Shown here: piece by piece, positions 33,227 to 46,700 of the stretch | Numbering within the stretch: position 1 is the first letter of the stretch | How the letters are laid out: every line of letters begins with the position of its first letter | Assembly: GCA_936450465.1 (NCBI GenBank) | Contig: OW388300.1 | Location: 39,402,358-39,466,357 of the forward strand | Length of the DNA: 64,000 nt | Direction: 5' to 3' | From: Gibbula magus | Lineage: Eukaryota; Mollusca; Gastropoda; Trochida; Trochidae | The notes under the pieces: model-generated | What the model was told of the DNA's origin: nothing | Seen by the model: the letters and a program-made list of their open reading frames with translations, nothing else | Databases searched by the model: none | Made by a program: the position numbers and the translations under genes

Positions 33227-34904
33227 CAAGTTCCGAACATCAAATATGCAAAAGCTTTGTCTTCAAAAGAATTGTATAGCAATTGCTCTAGAATTTGATA
33301 AACAAATCAGGAAAATGTGTCACCTTTTCACTTAGACTTTCAATTGTGTGTAGCACTTAAAAAAGTCAAAAGCCAGGAGTATTATGGGGATAGAAGCTAG
33401 TAGACAATCATAAAAGTACTGTCAGAGCACACTAAAGAATAGTCACAATCCAACCTGAAAACTGTATGGATCGGGCAAAACACATGTGACCATCAATCCC
33501 AACTGATACATCAACTTCTTAACGCATTGTTTAAGGACTGCAACCGATAAAGATTACTCATAATTCGTCCAGTTACTGGATTTCATTGATGAGTAATTTT
33601 TAAAATATTGTTAACCTTCGCTCTCACATGCTGCCTACCACTGGAAAACAACCGATTGATTGTTTGTGGCATCATGCTTGTAACAGATGGCAGAGTTCCT
33701 GTTGTTAAATTAAAAAGCATCATCAATTATTAACAAAATTGAAGTGACTCACTCAATGCTAGTGAAATGTGAATAAATTTGTTGATTTTGACAGATTATA
33801 AAAATAAAAAAACTTATTGTAAAATTTTACTAGTTTTAGTCACAGATGTCAATGTTGGTGAAATGCAAATAATCCGTAGAGTTTCTTTATTCAATCAAAT
33901 AATAATTTATTTATTTCTGTCCCAACACGGATAATTATAGGACTAAGTCCCCGCCGGGCATCTTTAGATTATCTCCCTTTGAAAAACAAAACCTAAATCT
34001 CTTCCTCGTTTGAGCGAAAAACGTGATGTCAACAACTATACAGTGAACAAACCTTTGTTAATAACTTGATAAGATAGGCTCAATAACCAGAATATGAGAC
34101 TAGATGGAATAAAAACAGCCAGCGATAGCGGCAAAAATAGTGAATCTGCCATTTAAATTGTGTAAATCACTCAGCTGTAAAAATATACGCCATTTTCCCA
34201 CAAGGTCAAAGTTCACGGCCGCTTCAAACATGATAAAAATACATTGATAAGTAATATAGATACAAAACTGAACTGAAACAAAAGAGAACATTTATAAATA
34301 TATGTTAAATTATTTTCTATAACTACTAAAAGTGTAATATATTAAAATATTGTATGGGTGCAAGCGACTATTCAAGTCACATGACGTGCTATGTATAGCA
34401 TCACGTGATTACCATCACATGCACAGACGAATGATTGGCATATAAACTGACCATTATCAAGTCAAGGTAAGAGAAAGGTATTGTCTGGGTGATAATGCAA
34501 ACTAAGATAACACTTTACATACTCAGATAAATTCTCACTGGGACAATAGAGGCTAGAGTGAGTCGTGCAGGTCTAATTTCATAACGCCAACAGTCCAGGA
34601 AGTAATCCTGATGAACAGTTGATAAACTTCTTTCACTCAGCTGACTTTTGTTTAATTCTTTGCCGTTTGGATAGTTTTGTACGCTCCTTCCTTGTTAACA
34701 TTATACAAATATGCGGACAATGGAAATTCCATTTGTTCCCTTTTATGAGAGAATCAAAAGCAAATAGAAATGCAAGAATTATTTGATAAAAACATACACA
34801 TGTGATTTACTTCTTCAAACAAGTTCACACAAAGGAGGTGTTATCCAAAAGATATCCGTTTTCAAATAAAGGTATTCCACTTCTTAATGTCCTTCAAATA
34901 CGTG

Positions 34905-35125
34905 AAGCGGGAAAGCGCAGTGATTAGCAATTCCTCTGTAACGGATCAAGAGGTCTGGGGTTCGAATCCAGGCGCCAGGGGCTCGCCAACTTTGTCTGAT
35001 GAGGAGAACTGTTCTACATGCACTAAGGTTTGGGTGTAATGCTACACTGAATTTCAGTGCAGTAACCACCTATTGTTTGCTAGTTCAAGCCGATGCTCGC
35101 AGGATTCACCACAATGCATAGCCAT
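34905..35125 (+). repeat. tRNA-derived SINE
   Basis: An A-box-like 'agcgcagtgattagc' and a perfect B box 'ggttcgaatcc' (34959-34969) form a tRNA-like head. It is followed by a body with 'aactgttctacatgca', 'tgggtgtaatgctacactga' and 'agccgatgctcgcagg'. Related copies, full or truncated, occur at 38866, 39826, 44551, 60165, 60660 and 61481, and a tail at about 63302. The tRNA part does not fold as a functional tRNA over its length. Confidence 0.8.
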
Positions 35126-35593
35126 AAATTTCTTACTTTGGAGCTTACACATATTCCCATTGGAATGAGCTCATAAACTCCCTGCATTCACAAGAAAATA
35201 AATGTTAATTGACATCGTTCACACAGTGGGATCCAGATATTTTGAAAAGGAGATGGGGGTCACACATTGAAAAGGAGAAAAGAGGGGTAACCTTTTTTGG
35301 GATTCATCAGATTTGCATGAAAGAAATTTCAAGGATGGGGGATGTCTAGAAGATTTTAAAAGCTTTTGTATTGTGAGGGGTGGTAAGCGCGTTCGGCTTT
35401 GGATCAAGAGATTTCTCCCCCCTTGAAGCCATCTTCTGGATATGTCAGGGTTCCGTTCCATAACAGTGAGCGCTTAAAATCGCTTATTGATCGCTCAAAG
35501 TAGGGCTCAAGTAGTGCTCATTCTCTCTTGAATGACACAGGGCAAATTCCTTCGAAGTTTGTTCGCCTTGCTACGCTACATTGAGCAATCGCG

Positions 35594-35652
35594 TTCAAGA
35601 GAGGTTTAAAAGTAATCGCTCATTGAGAGATTACTTTTAAACCTCTCTTGAA
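35594..35652. repeat. Perfect 24-bp hairpin (MITE core)
   Basis: The arms 35594-35617 and 35629-35652 are exact reverse complements (ttcaagagaggtttaaaagt...), with an 11-bp loop. One arm plus flank is repeated at about 3575-3635, so this is part of a dispersed element spanning roughly 35460-35870. Confidence 0.8.
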
Positions 35653-36399
35653 CATTGCCCAGTTGTTCATTTTCCATTGCATACAGGAAAATTGACATTC
35701 AATTCTATTATTGGAAAACATTGTCAGTCGATTGTTACAGGTTTGATCTGTTGCTAAAGATAGATCATATAGATGTTCACTCAAAGCGAGTTGAGCAATT
35801 GCATTAGTGTTACGATATATGCAAATCTGTAACATAGGGTGTATAACCTCTTCTGATGAAAGGAGCCCAAGCTAACTTTGCTTTATTCATTTGGTATAAC
35901 CTGTGGATATTATCATTTATGTGTGTGTGTGTCTCATTATATGTGAAGAAAAGCTAGTGTGTTGCTGTATTTTCAGTTCAACTACCTTTTTCAGAACCAG
36001 ATCTAAAATACTATTCAATATTTTTAAGCTAACAGTGAGAATTTGTTCCTCTTAATAACCTAAATAAATATCAGTGCTAGAGGTGTGATGATAAAAAATT
36101 TTCCTGATACGATACGTATCACGAGATCTCCGAACAATATGATTCATAACAAAACATATCAAAATATTTTAGTGTTTATTTTAGTGTTTTCTTATTACCA
36201 AAACATTCATTTTTGACAAAGATCTTTATTTTTAGTATTGTTACATTATTAAGATGTTTAGTCATGATTATGATCGAAAACCGGACGAAATTATGGGAAC
36301 TCGCGCTGATAAAATGGTTGCTAGGCAAATGATATGTTCACATGTTCACATGTGCTTGTATTGAGAATATGAACTCAGTTGTCACGGCTATTGTCAACC

Positions 36400-36640
36400 A
36401 TATGGGAATATGGCCTGAAAGGCTCAATGGGCGCCTGGCATAGCATGGCGTCCATCCGTAAACTTTTCACTTTTCAACTTCTTCTTAAGAACCAGCGACC
36501 CTAGAGAACTGAAATTTTATGTACAGAGTTCTTGGCCAATTGAGATTCTAAATTGTAAATTTGGTGAACCTGTGACCCCAAATATGCGTCACAGGTAACA
36601 CAAATGATAGCCTGATGAGCTAAAGAGTCAATGGCTCTAC
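36400..36640 (-). mobile_element. Helitron-like fragment, reversed
   Basis: The minus-strand order matches the 32233-32996 element: TAGCTCATCAGG (plus-strand cctgatgagcta at 36611-36622), one core unit with 'gtgacgcatatttggggtcaca', then the conserved 3' part with 'atgccaggcgcccattgag' near 36420. Only about one tandem unit remains. Confidence 0.6.
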
Positions 36641-37373
36641 TTTTTAACCCCTGCAATACGTGAATTATTGTTAAAATCGAGTAGTGGGAGAAACCTTGGC
36701 TACTTTTCCTACAGCTAATGATATCAGGTTGATATTTTGTGAGGGAAGTTGACACTTATGAATGTCATTACTCCTGTTCAAATAAGCCCCGGGTTTCAGT
36801 CATGTGCTTCATGCAGGAAGTCACCATGTGACCATGCATTGATCTCGTTCAACTTTCTTAAGCACAACCTCTGTCACATGCATACAGGAAGAGGTGTTAG
36901 GAAGAGAACGTTGTGTGTAGTAGACTTGGACTAAGGTAGAACTCTAGTGCACGGTGATTGATTTGAACGTTTTCCGTAGTAAATTGGATTAAGGAAAGCT
37001 CAAGTGGTTATTTTGATTTTGTTGTTTTCATAGCAATGCTGGTCATTGTGATTTCTGTGGTAATGTTGAGAGATGAGTGTTTTGTTTGAATGTTTTCATA
37101 ATTGAATTAATGGATGCTTTCTGTTTTGACAAAATAAGTAGAGCTTGAGAGCATGTTATTGATATCTGATTTCTGTACCAACTTCTGAAGAAGTGAGTGT
37201 ATTATAGCTCTCAGGCTATCAGTTTGATTTCTTGAGCATTATTTTTCCACATTTTATCAGAGAGACAGAAACTCTTTGTTTTAAAGATATATTCACTGAG
37301 TTGTTTAGTAACCCTTTTTAAGAAGGCTTTGTATTTTGTTAGAAATTGTTGATATTCATAGAATGTATTCCCC

Positions 37374-37536
37374 ATCCTCGGTTACCCATGGTTTTATATA
37401 TATGCTCCTTTGTCTCCACCATATCACCCATGGCCAAGGGCAGGTAATTTAAGTACAGATTCCCCTGATAAGGTTTCCCGTGGGTGATATAGTGGAGAGT
37501 AACGGAGCATATATAAAACCATGGGTAACCGAGGAT
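37374..37536. mobile_element. Palindromic MITE just upstream of progranulin
   Basis: Arms of about 60 bp (37374-37433 and 37477-37536) are near-perfect reverse complements starting atcctcggttacccatggtt and including 'ttttatatat'. It ends 232 bp before the exon that carries the progranulin start codon, so it may lie in the promoter, the 5' UTR or an upstream intron. Confidence 0.85.
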
Positions 37537-37768
37537 GTGTATTCCCTAGATGGTCTAGTTTTACGTTTCATTGTTTCATTGTTTTGAACAGGTTATTTGC
37601 CTTCATGCAATGTTTTTAAAAAATTGTCAGGGAACTTTGCCTGTTAAGGGCATTTAGAAGTGGAATTTTTAAGAACAAGATTTTCTGGATCCATAAGATA
37701 ATATGAGATAAGATAAAATATTTTCACATTGAAGAAGTTGTTTTACTTTTGTTTTTCTATTGTTCCAG

Positions 37769-40700
37769 ATGATGCTTCAGCTTGTGTTGGTGTGTTGTGT
37801 TGTGAGTTGGGCGGCGGCTGACGACACACTCTTCTTTGTGCCGCACAGCGAGGTGTCGAAGAACAAGACTTGCCCTGACAGCACCCAGTGTCCCGTTGGC
37901 AGCACGTGTTGTCCTACCCCGGATTCCAGCCAGTTTGCCTGTTGTCCTTACAGCAATGTGAGTTATTTAAACATATATAGAGGATATTATATGAGTGTCT
38001 ATGTCATACTATGTTTACGACACGAGTGCCTGAATATTAGTATTTCCCGAGCGAGAGCGAGGGATATACCGATATTCAGACACGAGTGTCGTAAACATAG
38101 TATGGCATAGACACGAATATTATATTCTGTTTATTACCGAAGTCATGAAATTAATGAAAACACGCTAAAAATACACTTTCAACCCTAGGCTGGCGACCCG
38201 CCGTCACGCATTTAGAACGCAACGTCATAGACGAAACGTGATGTCATAGCATTGTTTATGACGTCACGTCACCATGACAAAGTGATATGTTGCCCTAGGG
38301 CATCGTATGAAAAATATGAACCCCGATATGATTACCCCCGTAGGTAATAACAACATATAATGTAAGAAATACTCAGAATGATAAAACACATACCAATGGA
38401 ATGGATGTCAGTGAAAAATTTAATTAGGTCACTTGAATACATCAGCTTGACAATTCAGGGGTCGAAATCATGCCATTCAGACTTAAGTACAAGTCCAGAG
38501 TCGTTTCAGCTAGCAAATGCATCTACGGGATCATATAACTTTTAATCCAAACTAGTCTTTTGGAGTGCATTTTACTAGCGTTTGGCTACTGGACTAGTGC
38601 TAATTTGGAACTCTGATAGTGTTTAGCTTTTTCTTCCAAATTGATTACCTCTTACAAATTTTTATGAAAATCTCAAGCAGTGTCGTTCCTAGGTGATCTG
38701 CAAAGGTGGTCATTTTGGCCAATTCTGAACAAGTGGGACCCTTTGCAATGGTAAAAGTATCCTACTGCTCCAAATATTAAGGGACACCAAGCCAAAAAGG
38801 TTGGCAAATGTCCCCAGGACCCCCTCTTGGAACAACACTGCTGAAGTATTGACTAGACATAGATTACGAGGCAGCATAGTGCAGTAGTAAGCTCATTTGG
38901 GTTCTGGTAACAAGTTCTTGGGTTTGAATTTGCCAGGGACTTAACAACTGCTGTGGAAAACTGTTCTACGTTCAATGCTAAACTGATGCTTGCAGATTTT
39001 ACGAAAAAAAAATTGCAAACTGGTCTGTATGCTGCATACTGTCTTGGAGGAAATTTTGTGTTTTACATCCCAAATTTATCAATTTGAGTGATTATATCTT
39101 GAGATGTCATACTGTTGTTGCACTGTCACTTGGACATAACATAATGTTCATTTTAATCATTGTAATAATGGTGTCATACCATTAGGTTATGTCATCTTCT
39201 CAGTGATGCTTTCAAAGTGATGAGAAAAGTGATATCTCACTGCAGTGATGATAACTGTCAGTCTGTCAAGCGTATATAGAGAATCTCACCCAAGTGTCTT
39301 CTGATATCAAATATATCAACACGAGTTGATTAAAGTTACAAATATCCGAGGCTTGCTGAGGATAGTTTTTACTTTAATCAACGAGTCAAAAGCATTGTCA
39401 ACAGTGTTCTCAGTGATGCTAAAGCTTTGTGATATCATTAACTGATGATGTAATAGGATTATTACTATTTGATTGTAGCGATATCTACAATGTAGATATC
39501 GATTGATCTCACACAAGCTGTGGGAGCCAGTTTTAGATGATAAAATATATAAACCTTTTGTTACATCTTCAGCAGGAAAAGTTCTTAAGCTTTGTTTTAG
39601 ACAAATTTATTGCTATGCATGACAAGGAAAGTTTATATTGTTATGTATTTATTGATTGAGATGTCATGAAGTTAAATATTTGACAGGGAATTTTACTTTC
39701 CTATTTATGGAAATAAGGAAAATCTTTTCAGTGGTATCTCTTATGATAATCTGTAGTGATATCTTTATTGAGCTTAGTTATGTGATTATTAATAACTAAC
39801 CCCTTTCCCACTCTGCTGGGAGCTGGATAGCGCTGTGGTTCAACAATTTTACTTCAAATCTGGGGTTTGAATCACGGGGCTCGACAACTTTGTCTGCTGT
39901 AGAGAACTGTTCTACATGCAGTAATGTTTGAATGCAATGCTACACTGAATTGTGACCCCCGAGTCCTGCATCAAATACTCATAAAATTTGGAAAGGAGTC
40001 ATAAACATTTAAGCTGCGAGTCCCGTGGACTCAAAGTTTTTTTGTATATTATAATCTTACTTATTGGGTGACTCGCTTATATCTGCTCAGACTCACAATA
40101 GCTTTGGTAGTGAGTCCCTGGACTCTTCATGTCATATTTGTAAATCTATCACTGCCCATGGTTTGCTAGGTAGAGATAGTGCTTGCAGGTTTCACTGCAA
40201 TGCATAACTACAAACATCTTCCAACGGCAAGGTGAAAATGTATCGAGATCTCTCCATTTTTTACCTTGCCTTCAACCTAGCCAGAAGTGGTGAAACGAAT
40301 CAGCGACACCTATTGTGATCACGAGTTACGTCCCTTACCATCTGCTAACATACAGCCAATGAAATCGCTGTTTACATTCAGAACCAATTCAAAATAAGCG
40401 ACGATCGACACAGTCACAAAGGCAATACAACTGTCTTCTGATTGGCTTATCCGATTAGCCTGCAGTACGTTAAAATCTTAGCACTGAAAATGCGAGGGTT
40501 GAGGTCAAGGGCGGAAGGAGAAGATATGAAATCTTTTCGTTACGCCTGTGACGTTGTGAAGATGAACTACAAATGGCTCAACTCAACTCTACTCAACTCA
40601 CCTCACCTCACTCTCTGCTATCTTGATAAGGAGTGCTTTTCCATGTCCATTTCTATTGTGTAATCATGTCATGTGAGCTAATGAAATGAACATATCCATG

Positions 40701-43700
40701 GCATCAAATCAATTGCTATAATCATATTCATACTTTACCTTTCTCATGATAATGAGTGTTTTCGATATCCTTTTCTATTGTATACAATGTACAAAAGGTC
40801 AGGTGACGTCATATCAATTTCATTATTATTATACCAGTATATTGTTTTACTTTGTTACGATATTGGCTTTTTCCTTTGTTTGACATACTTCTCTAGCATT
40901 TAATTGTCTATTGGGCAAAGCACATCTTGTATTGAAAGCTACCTGTACCATGGACTATGTACGTATGACGGTATGACAAAACAGGACAGAGGAGAATTTT
41001 ATTTTTCATAAGTCATATATAACATAGAGACTTTATGATAATTATAATTTAATGCATTCAGTAAGTTTGAAAAATCCTTATATTTACATATTTATGTTCA
41101 AACACAATTAATATGTTAGTTTTGGGAAGAGCTATAATCTGTATCACACATATGCAGCCCCTAGCCTTGGGGTATGTTTGTGGAAATGAAATTCAAAAGG
41201 ACACTCTTATTTACACATTTAAATTATTAATACATGCTTATTGCACAATCCAGGTGAAATATTACTAAAGGTAATATATTTATGACGTTATATTTGAAAA
41301 TTGGATAAAAATAAAAACAATATCAAGATGGTGGACAGTTAGCAGTGGGCCTCCATCCAAAGAAACGAAAGGTTTATGTTCACATTTCTTGCTTCAGGTT
41401 TCAGTTCAAAGCACTGTATACAGTAGATCATGGCTGTAACAAACTCCAAGGGACCAAAGAAATCAGTTCGCTATTCGATGTTCGTTTTTCACGTTTGGCA
41501 TATTATACATAGGGCTTTTGATAGGACATATAAATGTGTTCGCTATATCCGTGTTCTACTTTATATAAACAACCGCATACTTCTGAAAGTCTCCCTGCAA
41601 ATATTATAATCATTGGGGTGTCAATCCTCTTCATATCTTACGACTTAGGGTTCATAAATATTGTAAATGAAAGCAAATCCTGGCGAGCTGAAATGACTTT
41701 GGACAAGTCACTGAGTCTGTATGACTAGACCTTTGATATGGTTAATTTAGACCCCTACCTTATCACAGAGATTACTTATTATAAAGGGGCCGTTCTGTCG
41801 GCAAAATCAGCCATATAGGATTTTGTGCATTATGTGAAATGAAAACACTCTATATTTTACCTAATTTTACAACATTTTAATGATAAAATATATACACTAT
41901 ATTCACATAGTAACACATAGGGTGTCATAAAACTAATAAACAATTTGCTGTTATGCCGTAGCAAACTTTTCCTGACTCGCAGTGCTGATGAATGGCTTCA
42001 GTTCTCATTGTTTTATTTTTCAACAAATGGGCGCTTGTATATTTATCAAGTTGTGAAATATAAAGTCATCAAAATGTTACCTTCATTAGTATCTTTCAAT
42101 TTCACTGTTTTAATCATGTATTAATAACATATATGTGTAAACAGGAGTAAACACGAATTTCGTTTCCACAAAAAATACCCCGATAGAACCCTCCTTTTAA
42201 GTCCTTTCTTGACACATGTCGGACCTGTTATAATCTGTAATAATAGGACAATATTTTTCGTTGTAAATTTGCAGAACTAATATCCTTCTTATTTCTGTTC
42301 AATAAATTTGTTTCTTACATCTCCAAATGACCTACGGTATGTTTTACAGGAAATATGTAAACATTATGCACATGTGAAGGAACTTGTCAAACGTTATATA
42401 AATAAATGACTATTTCTACAGCTCCTTGTCCATATTTCCTATGTTGAAAGCACTATAAATCCCTTACAGGGTTATTGGAACAGATTGATTGCTCAGTTTG
42501 ATACTATACTGCCTTTGATTGCAACCAATCAACATTCTCGGTTAATAACCAAGAACTTGTAACAGAGTTATGTGGGAAGAAATGATTTGAGTAACCTCTG
42601 GAGCGAGAGAATGTAAATAATGGGATTTTTCTTAATATTAATGAGTTATTTGCCAAAATTTCATAAGATACATATATAGCTAATCAAACTGCACCAAAAT
42701 AGGCTAATATTGTACTGTGCAGCCTAGCTTTGTCTGCCGTGCAGCGACTTGTTTATAGCTAATATGTGCTAATTCTAGTGCCTCAAAACCTTACATTATT
42801 AAAGTTATTTCAAACTTTAAACTTGCTTGTGTCAGTCATAGTTGTTTATGAAATTTAAATACGTTGATCAAGTCAAGAAGTCACATTTATTTTTTACAGC
42901 ACGAGGCACGACATCAACCATCATATTCACTTGACTACAGTAGGCCAAATTAAAATTGTGTGCAGAAACAACACTTACTGTTTGATATTTAATTGATATT
43001 CTCAGTGTCATTTAGTGACTGAAAGATGTGACCCATTTCAAAACATTATTTACGAAAAAAAGTTCATTAATATCGCATTTTAAACAAATTTTGTCGAAGA
43101 TAAACATTGCATGAACGTGTGGCTTCACCATATATTTGAATAGTTGAATCTCGATAAATTTAATAATATCTCAGTCATAAAACATTGATAACATACTGTA
43201 ACAAAATATGATAGATCAATGTATGGTATGGTATGGTAAACCTATTATACAAATACCAAATAAATAAACCTGTCAAAAACGAATAATGAGCAATATTATT
43301 TCACGAGACGTTATGTAGTCAAACACTGTTTGTATGACGCCACGAACACTCTATCGTATTTACTTGATGACACACGTTATAAAGAGGTATGCTAATTTAA
43401 AGACTCCAATTTCTCTTGCGTTTACATTATTTCTTATTATTTTATAATTATTCATTTACAATTTGCGAAATATGTCTATAAATAAAATTTAAAAATAATC
43501 TTATTAGAAAAGTTCAAATTAGTAACTACATATTGAATAGGAAATAGTCGTATGGAAAATAGTTGGACCATGTGCTCTGTCGAGTTGAGTTTACGTAAAT
43601 TATATCGCTATTGAAAACAAGTTCCTTTTAAAATGCTTATTTAGAAGATACATATCATTTGGTCCATAATTTGAACTTTTGATGAACTATGTGCAATTAA

Positions 43701-46700
43701 ATTATTTGAAATTTCTCGTCTATTTTGCCGCAAATTTGCTTGTAAACTCGCTTGTGTGAACTCGTTCAAACACTGTCTGTTAATCGTAGTTGGTAAACAT
43801 TGATTTTAAATTATGAACCATTTTATGCATGTTATTGATAAATTAATAGTTATAGTTAATTGCTATTGTGTTATGTTCAATAGTATGAAATGAAATGAAG
43901 AACCAACAAATAGTAATACTTTCTCATACTTTATTTATGAAAAAAAAACCATTTTACTTCCGGGTTCGTCTTTTTGGGTCATAGATGAAATGTCTGACTG
44001 GCAAAAATTTGAATCTGCATCCCTGTTTTAAGTACCATCTTGTGACATTGATTTTAGAATTTGGTCTCTGGTTTTCTATGACAAAAGTGGTGCAGTGAGT
44101 TTAATTGTGGTGCAGTCACTCTTAAAAGGCAAGCTGCACAAGGTGCAGTCTATGGTAAAAAACGAAATCGAACCTTGCTATGGGATGTAATTATTTTAAT
44201 GGGATATTAAAAATTTCAATGTGATAATATCTCAAGTCCCTGTAAAAAGGGATTGGCTCAAAAAATCATCATCCTTTGTGAGTTGAAGATCGTATCAGTT
44301 GCATAATCTTTTGTTATCATCTTTTAGATTATAAAGTTGATAATGAAACAGGAAAATTTCATCTATCAGTTTCAAGTACCGGTAGTTAAGGTCTATTATA
44401 ACAAGTCAGGTGATGCTCACATCAGTCACGTTGTTATGTTAATGGACGTTATAGGTGTGTCCTGTGTGTTGCAGTAATTGTTGTTCTGCTCACATTTGTA
44501 TTGTTACAGGTCATTTGAGAATTGTCTTGCTGTAATTATGAAACTGGGGGCGGGATAGCTGGATAGCAGGATTGCGCAGTGGTTAGCACGTTTTGCTTCA
44601 GATCAAGAGGTCTGTGTTCCAATCCTGTTACAAATGTACTTTGCTGTGGAAACCTGTTCTACATGCAGTAAAGTTTGGGTGCAATGCTTCACTGAATTTC
44701 AGTGCAGTACCAACCATGGTTCACTAGTTCCAACCGATGCTCGCAGGTTTTACCTCAATGCATAACCATCATGGAGTTGTGGGCTTTCTCTCTGCATTAA
44801 TCCTTTGGTGGCAGGTCTTTCAGCTACTCTGCCGCACATCTGTGGAACTCGCTTCCGTTGGACATTAAAACTGCATCTTCCCTAGACGTTTTCAAAGGAC
44901 TCCTGAAAACCTTCTTGTTTAAAAGATATTGATTTTTTTCTTTTTTCTTCTCTGTTGTACATAGACATTCCTACTCGCACTTTTATGAATTTATGTTGTA
45001 GCGCATTGAGCATGTTCTGTGTAATGTGGAGTTGTGCGCATTATAAGTACCCTCATTATTATTTATTATTATTTAATACTAGCAGCCGTGATATAAGTTA
45101 GATGCTCTTGGAAGCGGCGTTAAACCCCAACTCACCTCACTTCACCTCATTATCAAAGTGCAGTTTTCTTCCTACTCTCATTAGGTTATGATAGTGTATA
45201 CTTTTCATCATCTCACATGTTGACATCCAACCCTTGCTTATGTCCTGGTCCAAGGTCAAAGTGTATTGAAATACCGGTATATCAACAAGGACAGAGTTCC
45301 TATAATGATAGGTGCTCTCACTGTCCTGAATAAATAACAAAATGGCGGCCATTGATGAAGTAACATGGCGCTTCCTGATATAGTCACACATATAGTTTCG
45401 GCCAAACAGCAAAAAAAAGTTGATCATTGTGTTCACTGTTGAAGTAACATGGCGTTTCCTGATATAGTGACATTGATAGGCTCGATCAAAAAACAAAATG
45501 AAAGTTGATTATTGTGTCCACATATCATTGATGGTAATATTTTGAAGATTTTATATTTGACAATCTGATAATGACTTGCACACATTCATTCAAATATAAA
45601 TACAATGAGAAGTGAAACCATTAAGGTGTATGTGAGCTGTACTCACTTTCACCTTGTTTCTCCATCATCACTCCTTATACCCTTAAAGAGAGGTTTCTAT
45701 GTGGGTATTTTTTATGGACAATCACAATTTTTAATGCACAATCTAGCGGAAACACATATAATGTGATGACTTTTATTTCATGACTGACCTTATGACAAAA
45801 TAAAATCAATGAGAAGTGAAGACGTTGTTGATTAGTTGGATAACTTCTATGTTACTTTGTCGATATTCTATTATACATATGTTTTATTATGTTTTAAATT
45901 TCAATTAGCGAAAATACAGTCTTTTTTCATTTCATGTAATGAAAAAAACAAGATGGCGGACAGTTGGCAGTAGAGCTCTATCTTTCATGTCTGTTTACAG
46001 GGCGTGTGCTGCTCTGATGGCATGCACTGCTGTCAGAAGGGGACAGAATGCCGGACAGACGGAGTGGGTTGTGTCTACCCTGACAGTGTGCCTGACCAGC
46101 GTCCAGCTAAAGTGAAGACGCTGACCACCTTGTCTGTGCTCTGTCCTGATCACCAGGCCATGTGTCCAAATCGTCAAACATGCTGTGAGGGACGCAATGG
46201 GGAGTATGCATGTTGTGAATTTGAAGGGGTAAGTTGAATTTAAACTGAAGTGTGGCATATGGATTCAGTATATGATCCATAGATGATGGATTGTTCTATT
46301 ATAGATGTGAATAATTTGTTTAAGTGTAAAAAGCTTGAAGTCCTTAACTTTAGTGTTCATTTTAGGAAGATACATTGGGAGCATTAGAACCACATACTGA
46401 TATAGTAGTGCTTATTTGAACTTTCACATATTACCACCATTAAGAATGCTCATGGCATATATTACTTGTTTAAAAGCACATTCTGCCCGCAGGGTGTGTG
46501 CTGCGGGGACAAGATCCACTGCTGCCCTGCAGGTCTGACCTGTGACCTGAAGGCTGGTGGGTGTGTCAAGAAGGGTATCCGCTACTTGCTGACCACTCTC
46601 TTCAACCGTCCACTCACTCGGACCAATCCAGTGTCCCGTCCAGACAAGGCTGTCAAGTGCAGTGATGGTTCATCGTGCCCCAGTGGAACTACCTGCTGCA

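Larger units (their letters stand above)
31960..37768. other. Spacer between TMEM19 and progranulin, repeat-rich
   Basis: The genes are divergent here, so both promoters should lie in this stretch. It holds a TTAA family-D MITE split by a Helitron-like insertion (32092-33226), a SINE (34905-35125), a 24-bp perfect hairpin (35594-35652), a reversed Helitron-like fragment (36400-36640) and a palindromic MITE (37374-37536). The missing TMEM19 5' exon and any progranulin 5' UTR exon probably lie here, but I could not place them. 33230-34900 is AT-rich with nothing recognisable. Confidence 0.45.
37958..46000. other. Progranulin intron 1, repeat-rich
   Basis: No coding exon is supported. It contains the palindromic MITE 37995-38114, a repeat shared with 24040-24200 (38683-38845), SINEs (38866-39005, 39826-40217, 44551-45149), a palindromic segment with about 24-bp arms (39311-39384), family-D MITE copies (about 41160-41360, 41785-42196 and 45683-45980), an 83-bp tandem pair (about 45357-45520) and plain AT-rich DNA between 42200 and 44500. 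Confidence 0.5.

Noticed and set aside
33455..33540. Minus-strand segment with an acceptor-like GGTTGCAG and a hydrophobic frame (MYQLGLMVTCVLP) as the missing TMEM19 exon
   Set aside because: The match to the family N-terminus is weak, no donor in the right phase is clear, and a stop follows soon after.
34100..34291. 63-residue hydrophobic minus-strand frame as a small membrane protein
   Set aside because: AT-rich DNA gives such frames by chance, and there are no supporting splice or family signals.
34959..34969. tRNA gene suggested by a perfect B box at the SINE head
   Set aside because: A cloverleaf cannot be completed and the sequence continues into a body shared with several dispersed copies, so it is a tRNA-derived SINE.
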